NCBI RefSeq assembly: GCF_021556485.1
Contig: NZ_JAKGBW010000008.1
Location: 84,541-148,540, forward strand
DNA length: 64,000 bases
Direction of reading: 5' to 3'
Source: Oceanobacillus alkalisoli
GTDB taxonomy: Bacteria; Bacillota; Bacilli; Bacillales; Amphibacillaceae
Shown here: positions 26,966 through 36,600 of the stretch, one piece after another
Position numbering within the stretch: position 1 is the first letter of the stretch
How the letters are laid out: each line of letters starts with the position of its first letter
The notes under the pieces: generated by a model
The model's input: the letters and a program-made list of their open reading frames with translations, nothing else
The model's database searches: none
Told to the model about the DNA's origin: nothing
Translations under genes and position numbers: made by a program

Positions 26966-27046
26966 AACAAAAAAAGAGCAAAGCGCTATACGCTTTGCTT
27001 ACAGGGGGAATACGAGAAAGTCTTACGATAATAGTATTACCCCTAA
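26966..27046 (-). ncRNA. Candidate small RNA on the minus strand
   Basis: Read on the minus strand there is a TATAAT (27058-27053), then about 7 nt later an 11 bp hairpin (AGGGGTAATAC with GTATTCCCCCT, 27044 down to 27003), then a perfect 9 bp hairpin (AGCAAAGCG with CGCTTTGCT, 27000 down to 26978) followed by a run of eight T. This is the layout of a short terminated RNA. No minus-strand gene lies upstream that would need the terminator. The -35 is weak. It could instead be the relic 3' end of a lost gene. Confidence 0.4.
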
Positions 27047-27149
27047 TTTTGAATTATAAACACATTAACTAAAATATTTATTAAAAAACTAATTTTAAAG
27101 TTTGAAACAATATAATATGCCTCTTTTTGTCAAGCGAACCCGTGAATTA

Positions 27150-27312
27150 CTTTCAGTCAGCGTAAGTGATTTGCTCATCCCCTTGAAATGCTCTTTAGTC
27201 GCCGTTCAGTTGCCCGATGGACGGAGGCTTGCCGGCTGCTCAGCAGGTGCGAGGGGTGTCTGGACTGGCGGACCTCCAGAAGTGAGTTTCGGACACTTAC
27301 ACTGAATGAAAG
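27150..27312. mobile_element. Composite palindromic MITE-like element, copy 4 (collapsed)
   Basis: 163 bp with terminal repeats CTTTCAGTCAGCGTAAGTG (27150) and the inverse at 27293-27312. It has one arm of module B (CAGTTGCCCGATGGACGG) fused directly to one arm of module A (GTGTCTGGACTGGCGGAC), with the middle deleted. It abuts the MITE at 27314. Confidence 0.8.
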
Positions 27313-27313
27313 C

Positions 27314-27432
27314 AATTGAATGAATTTCATAATACGTATTTAATGCTTCACCCTCACCATATGTAGTTGGTTCGTTCCCAACTACATATGGTGAGGGGAA
27401 AGCCAACTTTGGTAATGGAAATTCATTCAATT
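27314..27432 (+). mobile_element. AATTGAATGAATTTC MITE, copy 1
   Basis: 119 bp with terminal inverted repeats AATTGAATGAATTTC and its complement, and a central perfect hairpin (ACCATATGTAGTTG / CAACTACATATGGT). The same element occurs in the opposite orientation at 62099-62224. It starts one base after composite copy 4 and ends 28 nt before a broken gene. Confidence 0.82.
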
Positions 27433-27460
27433 AGCAGTTCATTTAAAGATTTTATGTAAA

Positions 27461-28649
27461 GTGATAGAGAACATTAAAAACAATATTGATGATTTATTCA
27501 TAACTTCACGTCAGATTATCGAACAAATAAATTCAGGTGAGCGGGAGTTGTCGGAAGGAAATGTTAGTCTCCTAATAGAGAGAATGAGCAGTATGTCAGA
27601 GTTATTTAATAGTTCTTTTAAAAATTTAAGAGTTGAACATCAATTGAACAAGACAGATCTGGAAGAAATCTATCTGAATCCGAACCATTATCAAGGTCAA
27701 GCAGAGATTGTAGAATTTATCGAGTTGCTCCGTAGGGAAGGCTTCCAAATCATCGAGTCGAGTTTTAAACATCAATCCCGTTTTCAGATCCGGCCGGATT
27801 ATTATTCAGTCGTTAAAGGGGTCGATGATTGGCGGGAATTTGAAGGAGTTGCAGCATACTTTTCACTTATAGATGATAAATTTGATGTGTACTATCCAGG
27901 GATAGATAATATGCATGCTATACCGTGGTATGAATTTGATGATATTTTGCTTGAACTGGAAACAATTTATGAAACGTATCCAGAAAGCAGAAATTTAATT
28001 TTCAGGTCGATGCCTTTTAGTCGGTTATTCGCTACCAAGTGGTATTTAAATGACTATTTAGCGAGGAATGCTACAGGGAATTGTGGGAGGATATTCAAAG
28101 AAAACTAAAAGAAGAGCTTACCTCTTTTGTAAATGAACACCCTGACTCGTTGTATACACCAATTGTCACAGATGCACTGGAAACATATGAGGAAAACAAT
28201 TGGCAGCCATATTCCTATACTAGTTTTAATGAACTTTATATCCTGTTTGAGTTAATGGATGAGAATATCGAATTTGACGAGCGTAGAGAGGTGAACAGAT
28301 GGCCACTCTCAACGAATACACTCAAGAATTACAAACAGTATGAGGAGACAAAAGATAGAACGCTACTATCAAATGATTCGTCATTTGAATTCCTATCATT
28401 GTACATGTATGCATCAGTGAATGATAAAGCATTATATGAACAGTTGAAGAGTGACGCTGCACAATCGGATATTATCGACTGGATGGAAATTTATAGAGGT
28501 TACTGGAAAACCGTAGTAGTGTGGAAAAGGTAGAATATACATTTCTTAGCAAAGACTTTTCCGTGAATGTGATTGCAACTATTGAGTTAATTGCAGACGA
28601 TGAAGGTTGGAAGGTAGCGAAGCAAGAATTGTATCATGAGAAGGAATAA
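27461..28649 (+). pseudogene. Broken gene of unknown function in three frames
   Basis: Three consecutive open segments look like one ancestral gene of about 395 codons. Segment 1 (27461-28108, GTG start) has helical N-terminal sequence and a region rich in Asp, Tyr and Trp (DWREFEGVAAYFSL). Near 28060 the sense continues one base back in another frame (SEECYRELWEDIQRKL) as segment 2, to 28533. Near 28510 it shifts again to NRSSVEKVEYTFLSKDF and runs to TAA 28647-28649, directly at an intact terminator. Segment 1 has no good ribosome binding site and starts 28 nt after a MITE, so the promoter may be displaced. I do not recognise the family. Sequencing error is a possible alternative for each shift. 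Confidence 0.65.
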
Positions 28650-28679
28650 AAAGAGCGTCCAATCGGGCGCTCTTTTTAT
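28648..28679. terminator. Bidirectional terminator between the broken gene and pgi
   Basis: AAAAAGAGCG (28648-28657) pairs with CGCTCTTTTT (28668-28677), with inner CC/GG pairs and T5. It overlaps the last codon of the broken gene. Confidence 0.85.
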
Positions 28680-28728
28680 AACGGTACAACCATTCATAAA
28701 ACTCTGATTGAATGGAGTTTCGTTTTAT
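28680..28728 (+). mobile_element. PATE-like mini-element, copy 3' (minimal, degenerate)
   Basis: 49 bp between two TTTAT pentamers (28675-28679 and 28724-28728), with AACGG near the left and GGAGTTTCGTTTTAT at the right, and a CCATTCA/TGAATGG hairpin. It is the same length as the minimal copy at 39229. The right TTTAT contains the complement of the pgi stop codon. Assignment rests on end similarity only. Confidence 0.5.
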
Positions 28729-30071
28729 AATCTTTCTTCTAATTTAGCTTTTTCATCTTCGAATCCAGGTTTCCCGAGAAGTGCGAACATGTTCTTTTTG
28801 TATGCCTCAACGCCTGGCTGGTCAAATGGGTTGACGCCGAGTAGGTAACCGCTAATGGCACAAGCTTTCTCGAAGAAATAAACGAGATAGCCGAATGTAT
28901 ACGCATCAAGTCTTGGTACTTCAACGATCAAGTTTGGAACATCACCGTCTGTGTGAGCGAGCATGGTTCCTTGAAATGCCTTCTCATTGATCTCGTGTAG
29001 GGTTTTTCCAGCAAGGTAATTCAATCCATCTGCATCGTTATCCGCCTCTTCAAGTGTTAATTCTTTTCTTGCCTCATGGACATGAAGAACCGTCTCGAAA
29101 ATATTTCTTCTTCCTTCCTGGATGTACTGACCAAGTGAGTGAAGATCGGTTGTGAAGTTGGCAGAAGAAGGGTAAATCCCTTTCTGGTCTTTTCCTTCAC
29201 TTTCGCCAAAGAGCTGTTTCCACCATTCAGCGAAATATTGTAGGCTTGGCTCATAATTGATAAGGAGCTCCGTTACTTTTCCTTTATTATATAATATATT
29301 ACGGATTGCTGCGTATTGATAGCTCGGATTCTCTTTTAAATCAGGGTTTGCAAGATCATCCATCGCTTGTTTCGCGCCATCCATCATATCATCTGTATGA
29401 ATGCCGCTGACTGCGATTGGTAGTAGTCCGACGGCAGTAAGTACAGAGTATCGGCCACCAACGTCATCCGGGATGACGAAAGTCTCGTAACCAGCTTCAT
29501 CTGCTACGCCTTTTAGGGCACCTTTTTCTTTATCTGTCGTTGCAAAGATACGATTTTTCGCTTCTTCCATTCCATACTTTTCTTCCAAGTATTTCTTGAA
29601 AATCCGGAAGGCAACAGCAGGTTCTGTTGTTGTTCCACTCTTAGAAATGACGTTGATAGAGAAATCTTTGTCTTTTAAGAGATCAAATAATTCTGCTGTA
29701 TATGTTGAGCTTAGATGATGTCCAACAAAAATAATTTGCGGTACTTTTCTTTCATCTTTGGAAAGTAAGTTTTGGAAAGAGTGATTCAGCATTTCAAGAG
29801 CTGCACGAGCTCCAAGGTAGGAACCACCAATTCCAATTACAAGCAAAATATCGGAATGTTCACGGATTTTCTCTGCTGCTTGTTTAATCCTTGCATATTC
29901 CTCTTTATCATAGTTCTCCGGCAGGTCGACCCACCCAAGGAAATCACTTCCTTGGCCTGTTTTCTCATGAACAAGCTCATGGGCTTTATCGACAAATGGC
30001 TGCATATTTTGGAGTTCTTCTTCAGAAAAGAAAGGTAATGCTTTATCATAGGTTAATGTAACTTTTGTCAT
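28725..30071 (-). CDS. pgi: Glucose-6-phosphate isomerase
   Basis: Glycolytic enzyme converting glucose 6-phosphate to fructose 6-phosphate. The 448-residue length is typical for Firmicutes Pgi. Family signatures seen are [13 protein letters not shown] (about 80-92), [15 protein letters not shown] (about 143-157), the [17 protein letters not shown] block (about 198-214) and the C-terminal [20 protein letters not shown] precedes the ATG at 30071. The TAA stop is formed by the TTTAT end of a mini-element. Upstream yugI is a known neighbour in B. subtilis. Confidence 0.97.
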   Translation of the reverse strand: MTKVTLTYDKALPFFSEEELQNMQPFVDKAHELVHEKTGQGSDFLGWVDLPENYDKEEYARIKQAAEKIREHSDILLVIGIGGSYLGARAALEMLNHSFQNLLSKDERKVPQIIFVGHHLSSTYTAELFDLLKDKDFSINVISKSGTTTEPAVAFRIFKKYLEEKYGMEEAKNRIFATTDKEKGALKGVADEAGYETFVIPDDVGGRYSVLTAVGLLPIAVSGIHTDDMMDGAKQAMDDLANPDLKENPSYQYAAIRNILYNKGKVTELLINYEPSLQYFAEWWKQLFGESEGKDQKGIYPSSANFTTDLHSLGQYIQEGRRNIFETVLHVHEARKELTLEEADNDADGLNYLAGKTLHEINEKAFQGTMLAHTDGDVPNLIVEVPRLDAYTFGYLVYFFEKACAISGYLLGVNPFDQPGVEAYKKNMFALLGKPGFEDEKAKLEERL

Positions 30072-30099
30072 ATGTATTCTCCTTTTTGTACGGATTTAT

Positions 30100-30256
30100 C
30101 ACGCATTAACGGTCTGTGTAATACACCAACCACAAAATATGAGGGAAGCTCAAATTGTGAAGGTGGGGGATAACAGTCCGTAAATCCCTGATTTTGTTCA
30201 ACTAACATTCAGTGGGGGAGATAAAGAATCCTCGGGTGAATGAAGTTTCACTTTAT
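30100..30256 (+). mobile_element. PATE-like mini-element, copy 3 (full length)
   Basis: 157 bp, immediately after TTTAT (30095-30099): left end CACGCATTAACGGTCTGT, right end TGAAGTTTCACTTTAT. Left ACGGTCTGT can pair with internal ACAGTCCGT, and CC-rich with GGTGGGGG. It lies between the pgi start and the yugI terminator, so it is in or near the pgi promoter region. Confidence 0.78.
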
Positions 30257-30331
30257 TAGTTTAACTTTACGGGATTTACTTTTAGAAATCAAGAAGGAGA
30301 GACCTTCATTTTGAATTTTCATTGTTTTGTC

Positions 30332-30375
30332 AAAAAAAAATGTCCCTCTAAGGATGACTTAAAGGGACTTTTTTT
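30332..30375 (-). terminator. Terminator of yugI
   Basis: GTCCCTCTAAG (30342-30352) pairs with CTTAAAGGGAC (30358-30368); on the minus strand it is followed by a run of nine T. A runs on both sides make it potentially bidirectional. Confidence 0.88.
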
Positions 30376-30377
30376 AC

Positions 30378-30749
30378 TTATTTATTTTCCGATTGCTTAA
30401 TCCATTCTTGTAGTTTGTCTCTTAATGTATTAAATCCTGTAGTAGAGTCATCTGTTGTTGATGGATTGTTATGGGAAGATTTTACTCGGGTTTCTTTCTT
30501 TGGTGCTTCTTCAGTAGCTCGAATGGAAAGAGATACTTTGTTCTCCGCTGCATTTACTTCGAGAATTTTCACTTTTACTTCATCGCCAACTTGAAGATGC
30601 TCGTTAATGTCATTTACAAATCCGTGCGTAATTTCTGATATATGAACCAACCCTTGTGTCTCTTCATCCAACTCGACAAAAGCACCATATGGCTGGATTC
30701 CTGTCACCTTACCTTCTACAATTTGACCGTTTTCTAAACTTTTATTCAT
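30378..30749 (-). CDS. yugI: S1 RNA-binding domain protein, YugI/GSP13-like
   Basis: A 123-residue protein with a single S1 (OB-fold) domain at about 6-75 (GQIVEGKVTGIQPYGAFVEL, GLVHISEI, VKILEVNAAENKVSLSIRA) and a polar tail. B. subtilis YugI (general stress protein 13) associates with ribosomes. I start at ATG 30749 (MNKSLENGQ), with GGAG about 9 nt upstream, not at the TTG 30758. Proximity to pgi agrees with B. subtilis order. Confidence 0.88.
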   Translation of the reverse strand: MNKSLENGQIVEGKVTGIQPYGAFVELDEETQGLVHISEITHGFVNDINEHLQVGDEVKVKILEVNAAENKVSLSIRATEEAPKKETRVKSSHNNPSTTDDSTTGFNTLRDKLQEWIKQSENK

Positions 30750-30866
30750 GCAAAACAACTCCTATTATTTAATTCAACTCTATTCTTTTCGCACAATTAT
30801 CCATTCTAACATAAGAATAGGATTCTAGCAAAAAGTCATAGAGTATCTGAGTTGTTGTCAGCTGGG

Positions 30867-31424
30867 TTATTCGATTGATACTAATTCTTGTTTCAGACTC
30901 AGATAAACATCATTCCAAAAATCGGTGTTATCATGGAAAGACTTGCTAATGAATGTATACATTTCTTTTGCCTTTTCTTCATGGTCAGCCGCATCTTTTG
31001 ATGGAAGGGCAGCACGAGACTCATCGATAAATGTTTGGACTTTAGCTGCTCGTGGTCCCCATTTTGCAACTTCTTCTCCAGCCTCATTAATGAAAATAAA
31101 GATGGGAATGGATCTGGCTGTACCGTTCGTTAAATATTGATCCATTAATTCCAAATTATCATCACGGAGCAGCATTCGTACTTCCATATTCGTTTTTTCA
31201 GAAATCCGCAGTAAAATTGGAACGTTTAGCATAGCATCTCCGCACCAGTCTTCCGTTAAGACAATCACTCGTAATTTTTTGTTGGCTATTTTTTCAAAAA
31301 ATGTGTCATCCTTAGGTATATGAAAGTTATCATAAATGTGGAGGAGACCTTCCTTATTCTGTTTCATACTCTCAATATAGTCATCTGCGCTCATTGCTTT
31401 TTCGAACCATTGATTTAAAGACAT
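30867..31424 (-). CDS. Thioredoxin-fold family protein
   Basis: A 185-residue cytoplasmic protein with a thioredoxin-like fold: the strand LRVIVLTEDWCGDAMLNVP (about 52-70) holds a WCGDA site with a single cysteine in place of CxxC, and GTARSIPIFIFINEAGEE carries the cis-proline. This matches the Thioredoxin_9-type families of Bacillales. With one cysteine it is more likely to act by bacillithiol/thiol exchange than as a dithiol reductase; that is inference. I choose ATG 31424 because AAGGAG sits 9 nt upstream inside the longer frame that starts at 31442. Confidence 0.75.
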   Translation of the reverse strand: MSLNQWFEKAMSADDYIESMKQNKEGLLHIYDNFHIPKDDTFFEKIANKKLRVIVLTEDWCGDAMLNVPILLRISEKTNMEVRMLLRDDNLELMDQYLTNGTARSIPIFIFINEAGEEVAKWGPRAAKVQTFIDESRAALPSKDAADHEEKAKEMYTFISKSFHDNTDFWNDVYLSLKQELVSIE

Positions 31425-31546
31425 CCAACCCAACTCCTTCATTGTTTAGTCGCTTAAATTTTACCGATGTTCATGCTTTAAGTAAACAAATTTGTCTTCT
31501 TTTGTTAAAATGGAATTCAAATAATGCACTCCACCTTCACCGATTG

Positions 31547-32057
31547 CTTTCATTCAGCGTAAGTGTGTTGCGCATTCTCTAGACTGGAGTTCTAATCACC
31601 GTTCAGTTGCCCGGTGGACGGATGCGCATCCTTGGGCACTGCCGGAGCTCCTCGGGCTGAGCACTAAGGGGTCTCCAGACTCGTGCTATTCCCGCAGGAG
31701 TCACTGTCCACCGGGCAACTGAACTGGTAGAGATGATTATTATTAATAGCATTTATTCCAGTGCCATTTTACGATAAAATGATATCTTTGGAATAATAAA
31801 CCGTGATCTCAATATGGCCATTCCTGGTAGCAGTCCAGACACCTCGAGACTCCTGCGGGAGGCAGGCTAAGAACGGTCACGTGCTGTGACCAACGCAGGC
31901 ATTAGAACTTCCTGTTCGGAGGTAGGCTTGGTGAGACCCCGCAGCAGGCTTGCCTGCGAGGAGGCTTACCAGCCGCTCAGCAGGTGCGAGAGGTGTCTGG
32001 ACTGCGGACCTCCAGTAGAAAGTTTTTCGAGTTTGGCACACTTACACTGAGTGAAAG
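31547..32057. mobile_element. Composite palindromic MITE-like element, copy 5 (longest)
   Basis: 511 bp with terminal repeats CTTTCATTCAGCGTAAGTGT (31547-31566) and ACACTTACACTGAGTGAAAG (32038-32057). Order is module B (about 31603-31725), AT-rich spacer (TGGAATAATAAACCGTGATC), then module A (about 31832-32010) with an extra GC-rich insert. It matches copy 2 in order and is the reverse of copy 1. It fills the divergent gap between the thioredoxin-fold gene and the M42 peptidase gene. Confidence 0.87.
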
Positions 32058-32108
32058 TGTTGATTTTTAGGTGTGAGGGTTGAGTGAATGATGATTAGGA
32101 GGAATTAA

Positions 32109-33164
32109 ATGACAACGTTCAATCAAGATTTCCTAATGGAATTATTAAATACCGCTTCACCTTCCAGTATGGAAATGGATATTCAGCGGAAGTGGATGGC
32201 ATATGTAAAGGAATTTGCTGATGAGGTGCGGACTGATAATGCCGGTAATGTAATCGGAATTCTTAATCCACAAGCTCCGTTCAAAGTACTACTCGCAGGA
32301 CATAGTGACGAGATTGCGCTTGTGGTCAACCGGATCGATGAGCAAGGATTTTTACATTTTGATAAAATGGGTGGAATTAATCCTAAAGCAGCTGTCGGAA
32401 TGCGGGTTCAAGTGTTCGGTTACAATGGTCAAGTAACAGGAGTGATTGGAGTGAATGCCCAGCATCACGGAGGTTTAAAAGATGATTTCACGCTAGCAGA
32501 TTTATTTATTGACTGCGGTTATCAGACAAAAGAAGAGGCAGAAAAAGTTGTTCAAATTGGCGACCTCTGTGTATATAAAACAGAACCGGAAATGTTACAG
32601 GGCCGTTATATTGCAGGAAGAGGGCTTGATAATCGGACAGGTTCGTTTATTGTAGCAGAAGTATTGAAGCGTCTCTCGGAGAAAGAACTTAAGGTTGGGG
32701 TCTATGCCGCAAGTACTGTAAATGAAGAAACAAATATGGGTGGAGCATATTTTGCAGCTGCAGGAATTGAACCGACAATGGCAATTGCTTGTGATGTGAC
32801 CTTTGCCACGGATTACCCGGGAGTGAATAAGAATAAATATGGCGATATTAAGCTTGAGGGTGGTCCGGTGCTTGCTAAAGGGGCACCGATCAATATTAAA
32901 ATAAATCGTCTTCTTGAACAAGCGGCAACAGATTTACAGCTTGATGTGCAATATGAGTTAACGCCTAGGCATACAGGAACAGACGCGGACCGGATGCGCT
33001 TAACTGGAAAAGGTGTCCCGGTTTCTCTCGTATCGCTGCCATTACGTTATATGCATTCCCCGGTAGAAACCGCAAGTACGAAGGATATGGAAGAAGAAAT
33101 TGCTTTACTTGTAGAGATGATTGCAAACCTTTCTGGAGATGAGAGTCTGAATCCACTTGAATAA
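32109..33164 (+). CDS. M42 family metallo-aminopeptidase
   Basis: A cytoplasmic tetrahedral aminopeptidase-type enzyme (PepA/FrvX/YsdC group). 351 residues with all expected metal and catalytic residues: His65 (AGHSDE), Asp174 (GRGLDNRTG), catalytic Glu206 and Glu207 (NEETNMGG), Asp229 (CDVTFATD) and His316 (YMHSPVE). A perfect AGGAGG precedes the ATG. It stands alone, followed by a terminator. Some family members are glucanases by annotation, but the peptidase role is better supported. Confidence 0.88.
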   Translation: MTTFNQDFLMELLNTASPSSMEMDIQRKWMAYVKEFADEVRTDNAGNVIGILNPQAPFKVLLAGHSDEIALVVNRIDEQGFLHFDKMGGINPKAAVGMRVQVFGYNGQVTGVIGVNAQHHGGLKDDFTLADLFIDCGYQTKEEAEKVVQIGDLCVYKTEPEMLQGRYIAGRGLDNRTGSFIVAEVLKRLSEKELKVGVYAASTVNEETNMGGAYFAAAGIEPTMAIACDVTFATDYPGVNKNKYGDIKLEGGPVLAKGAPINIKINRLLEQAATDLQLDVQYELTPRHTGTDADRMRLTGKGVPVSLVSLPLRYMHSPVETASTKDMEEEIALLVEMIANLSGDESLNPLE

Positions 33165-33259
33165 ACAAAAAAGAACTGGCAGTAGATAGACCTAGCATTT
33201 AAATTATATATGAGTAGAGACTTACTATATTCAATTAAAACATGACACAAATGCAGGAT

Positions 33260-33306
33260 AAAGGTCCTTGTTTTCTTATATCTAGAAAACCAGGGCCTTT
33301 TTCTTA
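33260..33306 (+). terminator. Terminator of the M42 peptidase gene
   Basis: AAAGGTCCTTGTTTTCT pairs with AGAAAACCAGGGCCTTT (two G-T pairs), followed by T-rich sequence. Confidence 0.85.
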
Positions 33307-33488
33307 TGCTTTATCTAGGTTAAATCTATCATTTTTTATTCCGCCACATAGTAAAAACTTATATTTGCAATGCTTTTCACATGAATTACTTAAGAAATAT
33401 AGCTGACTGTATAAAAACCGGCTAAAAACTATCAAAAGTCCTATGAAGCGAAAGATGAAAACATAATTCAAATCTATCAATTTAGAAA

Positions 33489-33544
33489 ATTCGGTAAAAA
33501 TTCGACGGTATTCGACACTCTCTTGCTGTTAAACCTACTATACT
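33489..33544 (+). promoter_or_regulatory. Direct repeats and possible promoter upstream of the bpr-like gene
   Basis: Three ATTCG repeats (ATTCGGT 33489, ATTCGAC 33500, ATTCGAC 33510) are spaced 11 and 10 nt apart, about one helical turn, just upstream of a TATACT (33539-33544). The phasing suggests an activator site on one DNA face. The -35 is poor, as expected for an activated promoter. The remainder of the 33307-33673 gap shows no gene. Confidence 0.4.
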
Positions 33545-33673
33545 TGAGCTAACACCTAGAATCAACCTGTCGCTAATTTCTGGAGGAATCGACAAATGTG
33601 AGAAAAGAGGAGGTTGGTTTATTTAAAAGTCGAAACTCTGGAGAGAAATTCAAAAAAAGGGGAGGAAAAATCT

Positions 33674-36600
33674 TTGAGAGTAAAACACAGAAAAAGAACG
33701 AAAATCTTCAGTATTGCAGCTTCTGCGCTCATGGTCGCATCACTCATACTGCCTGGTGCCGGACTGGCCCAATCAAACGGTGAGATTAGTCAGTCTATGA
33801 ATGATTCTCGTAAGCTCATGGAACAGAAAGTGAATGACCGCCTCTTAGAAAGTTTCAAAGATGATGAGTTTGTAACTTTCCTAGTTAAGTTTACGGATAA
33901 AGCTCAAGTAGAAGATGTAGCTAAAGAGGCAAGAGAAAATGCAGCAAAATCAAATCTATCACTCACTCAAACAGAACATGTGCAACGATCAGCTGTAATC
34001 GCTGAATTAAAAGAAACTTCCTTTACATCACAGCAGCACGTGACAGAATTTGTTGAACAGGAGATTGAGAACGGGAATGCCAAGGAATTTGTTTCCTATC
34101 ATATTGTGAACGGCATGGCAGTCACTGCAACAAAAGAAGTTGCCGAAAAAATTGCTACTTTTGCTGAAGTCGAAAAGCTACTGCCAAATGAAGTTCGCGA
34201 GCTGAACACAACAGTTTCGGAACGAGCGGAAACAGAGGAAGCAGAACTTGCAAATATCGAATGGAACGTGGAGCGTGTTGGTGCACCAGCTGCCTGGGAA
34301 ATGGGAATAGACGGGACAGGCACGGTCGTCGCGAGCATTGATTCTGGTGTCCAGTGGGATCATCCGGCATTGATGGAAAAATATCGCGGTTATGATGCAA
34401 GCACCGGTGAGGCGGATCACACGTATAGTTGGTTTGACGCTACAGCGGGGGAGGATACGCCGTATGACGATGACGGACATGGTACACATGTAACTGGAAC
34501 GATGGTCGGGTCTGAACCAGATGGGGCGAACCAAGTTGGAGTCGCTCCAGGTGCAAAATGGATTGCTGTTAAAGCATTCACTGCAGCAGGTGGAACGGAT
34601 ACAGATTTACTCGCTGCGGCTGAATGGATTATGGCTCCGGGTGGAGATGTCTCTCAAGCTCCCGATGTAGTAAATAACTCGTGGAGTGGTGGTTCGGGAA
34701 TGGACGAATGGTACCGGGATGTCGTCATTGCCTGGCGTGCAGCAAATATTTTCCCTGAATTCTCAGCAGGGAACACAACATTATTTAACCCGGGCGGACC
34801 AGGTTCAATTGCTAACCCGGCAAACTACCCGGAATCTTTCGCAACAGGTGCAACGGATGTTAATGATAATTTAGCAAGTTTCTCTTTACAGGGGCCATCT
34901 CCTTATGAAGAGATTAAACCTGATGTTTCAGCACCGGGGGTAAATATTCGCTCGAGTGTACCAGGAAGTGGGTATGAAGGCGGCTGGAATGGTACGTCGA
35001 TGTCGGGGCCAGCTGTTTCTGGTGCAGTCGCATTAGTAAAACAAGCGAATGCGAATCTGTCCGTTGCCGAAATAGAAGAAATCCTTACGACTACTGCAAC
35101 TCCACTTACAGACGGCACATTCCCTGAGTCACCGAATAACGGTTATGGACACGGACTGCTGAATGCATATGAAGCAGTATCTTCCATTGTTTCCGGGTTA
35201 GGTGTCATTGACGGGGCTGTAAGTAGAGATGGAGAGGATACAGAAGCACCAACATATAATCATGAAGCACCAGAAGTAATATTTGCGGGAATGGATCTTG
35301 AAGTAACTATTACTGCAGAAGATGATATCAGTGTAACCTCTGTAGAAGTCGTTTATGGGGATAACCGGATTGCGGCGGAACGGGTATCTGGGGATCACTT
35401 GTCAGGTGAGTATACCGTAACGATTCCAGGTGAGGATATTGCAGAAGGAACATTTGAATATCATTTTGAAATCAATGACTTTGGAAACAATTCGGTAACA
35501 ACTGATTCCTACAGTGTAACCGTAGAACCGGGAATTACAGTTGGATATTTCGAGGATTTTGAAGGAACACCTAGCGGATGGTCTATATTTGGAGAAAATA
35601 GCAGTTGGGAGCACGGGGTTCCGACTTCAGGTCCGAGTGAGGCTGTCTCTGGTGAGAATGTATATGCAACGAATTTAAGCGGCACGTATAATAGCAATGA
35701 GAATTCAACATTAGTGATGCCGCCAATTGATTTACCAGATGGAGATTCTTATTTACAATATAGTCAGTGGTACAATCTGGAGAATAACTGGGATTATGGG
35801 CATGTGTATATTTCCAGTGATATGGAAAACTGGGAACAATTAGAACGTATTACAAATGTTTCGGATGGCTGGGTGAACTCAGAAATTGATCTATCTGATT
35901 ATAGCGGAGAAAGAGTTTATATCGGATTTAATCTGACTACTGATGTCAGTGTTGTCCGGGATGGTTGGTATATTGATGATGTTGGGCTTGCTGATACGTC
36001 TAGAAGTGAGTCGGCACAAGCACCGAGCATCGGAATGAATTCTAATTCTTCTATTGGATTATTGTTAGGTTACAATAGTATCGGAATGAAGAAGGCTCCA
36101 ATTGATCCAGATAAATTAAAACCAGCATTTCCAGATGAAAATGAATCAGTTACAGAAGATGCAATTACACCTGCAGCTTTACCGTTAGGCGCATCAGTAA
36201 GCGTGCTAGAAAGCGACAGATCAGTGAATACAAATCCTGCAGATGGATCATTCTCTATCATGCATGCTGCAGGGGACTTCACCGTGGTTGCAGAAAGTTA
36301 TGGGTATCATCCTGCAGAAGAAAATGTAACAGTTGAGGCGGATGAAACAACAACGGTTAACTTTACTTTAGAAGAACAAGATGAATACACCGTTTCAGGT
36401 ACAGTAACAGATGAAGTGACTGGGGAGGGAATTGCACACGCTACACTTTTACTTGTAGAAGATGCGAATGTGGAAGCCGTCACGACAGATGAAAATGGCG
36501 CCTTTACGATTACTGCTTATGAAGGCGTATATACGCTGAAAGTACTTGCTCGCGGCTATCACGGAGCAGAAGTAGAAGCTGACTTTACTTCTGACGGGAC

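Noticed and set aside
7963-32057. CRISPR array
   Set aside because: The repeats are dispersed, palindromic and of unequal length, with no regular spacers and no cas genes in the window.
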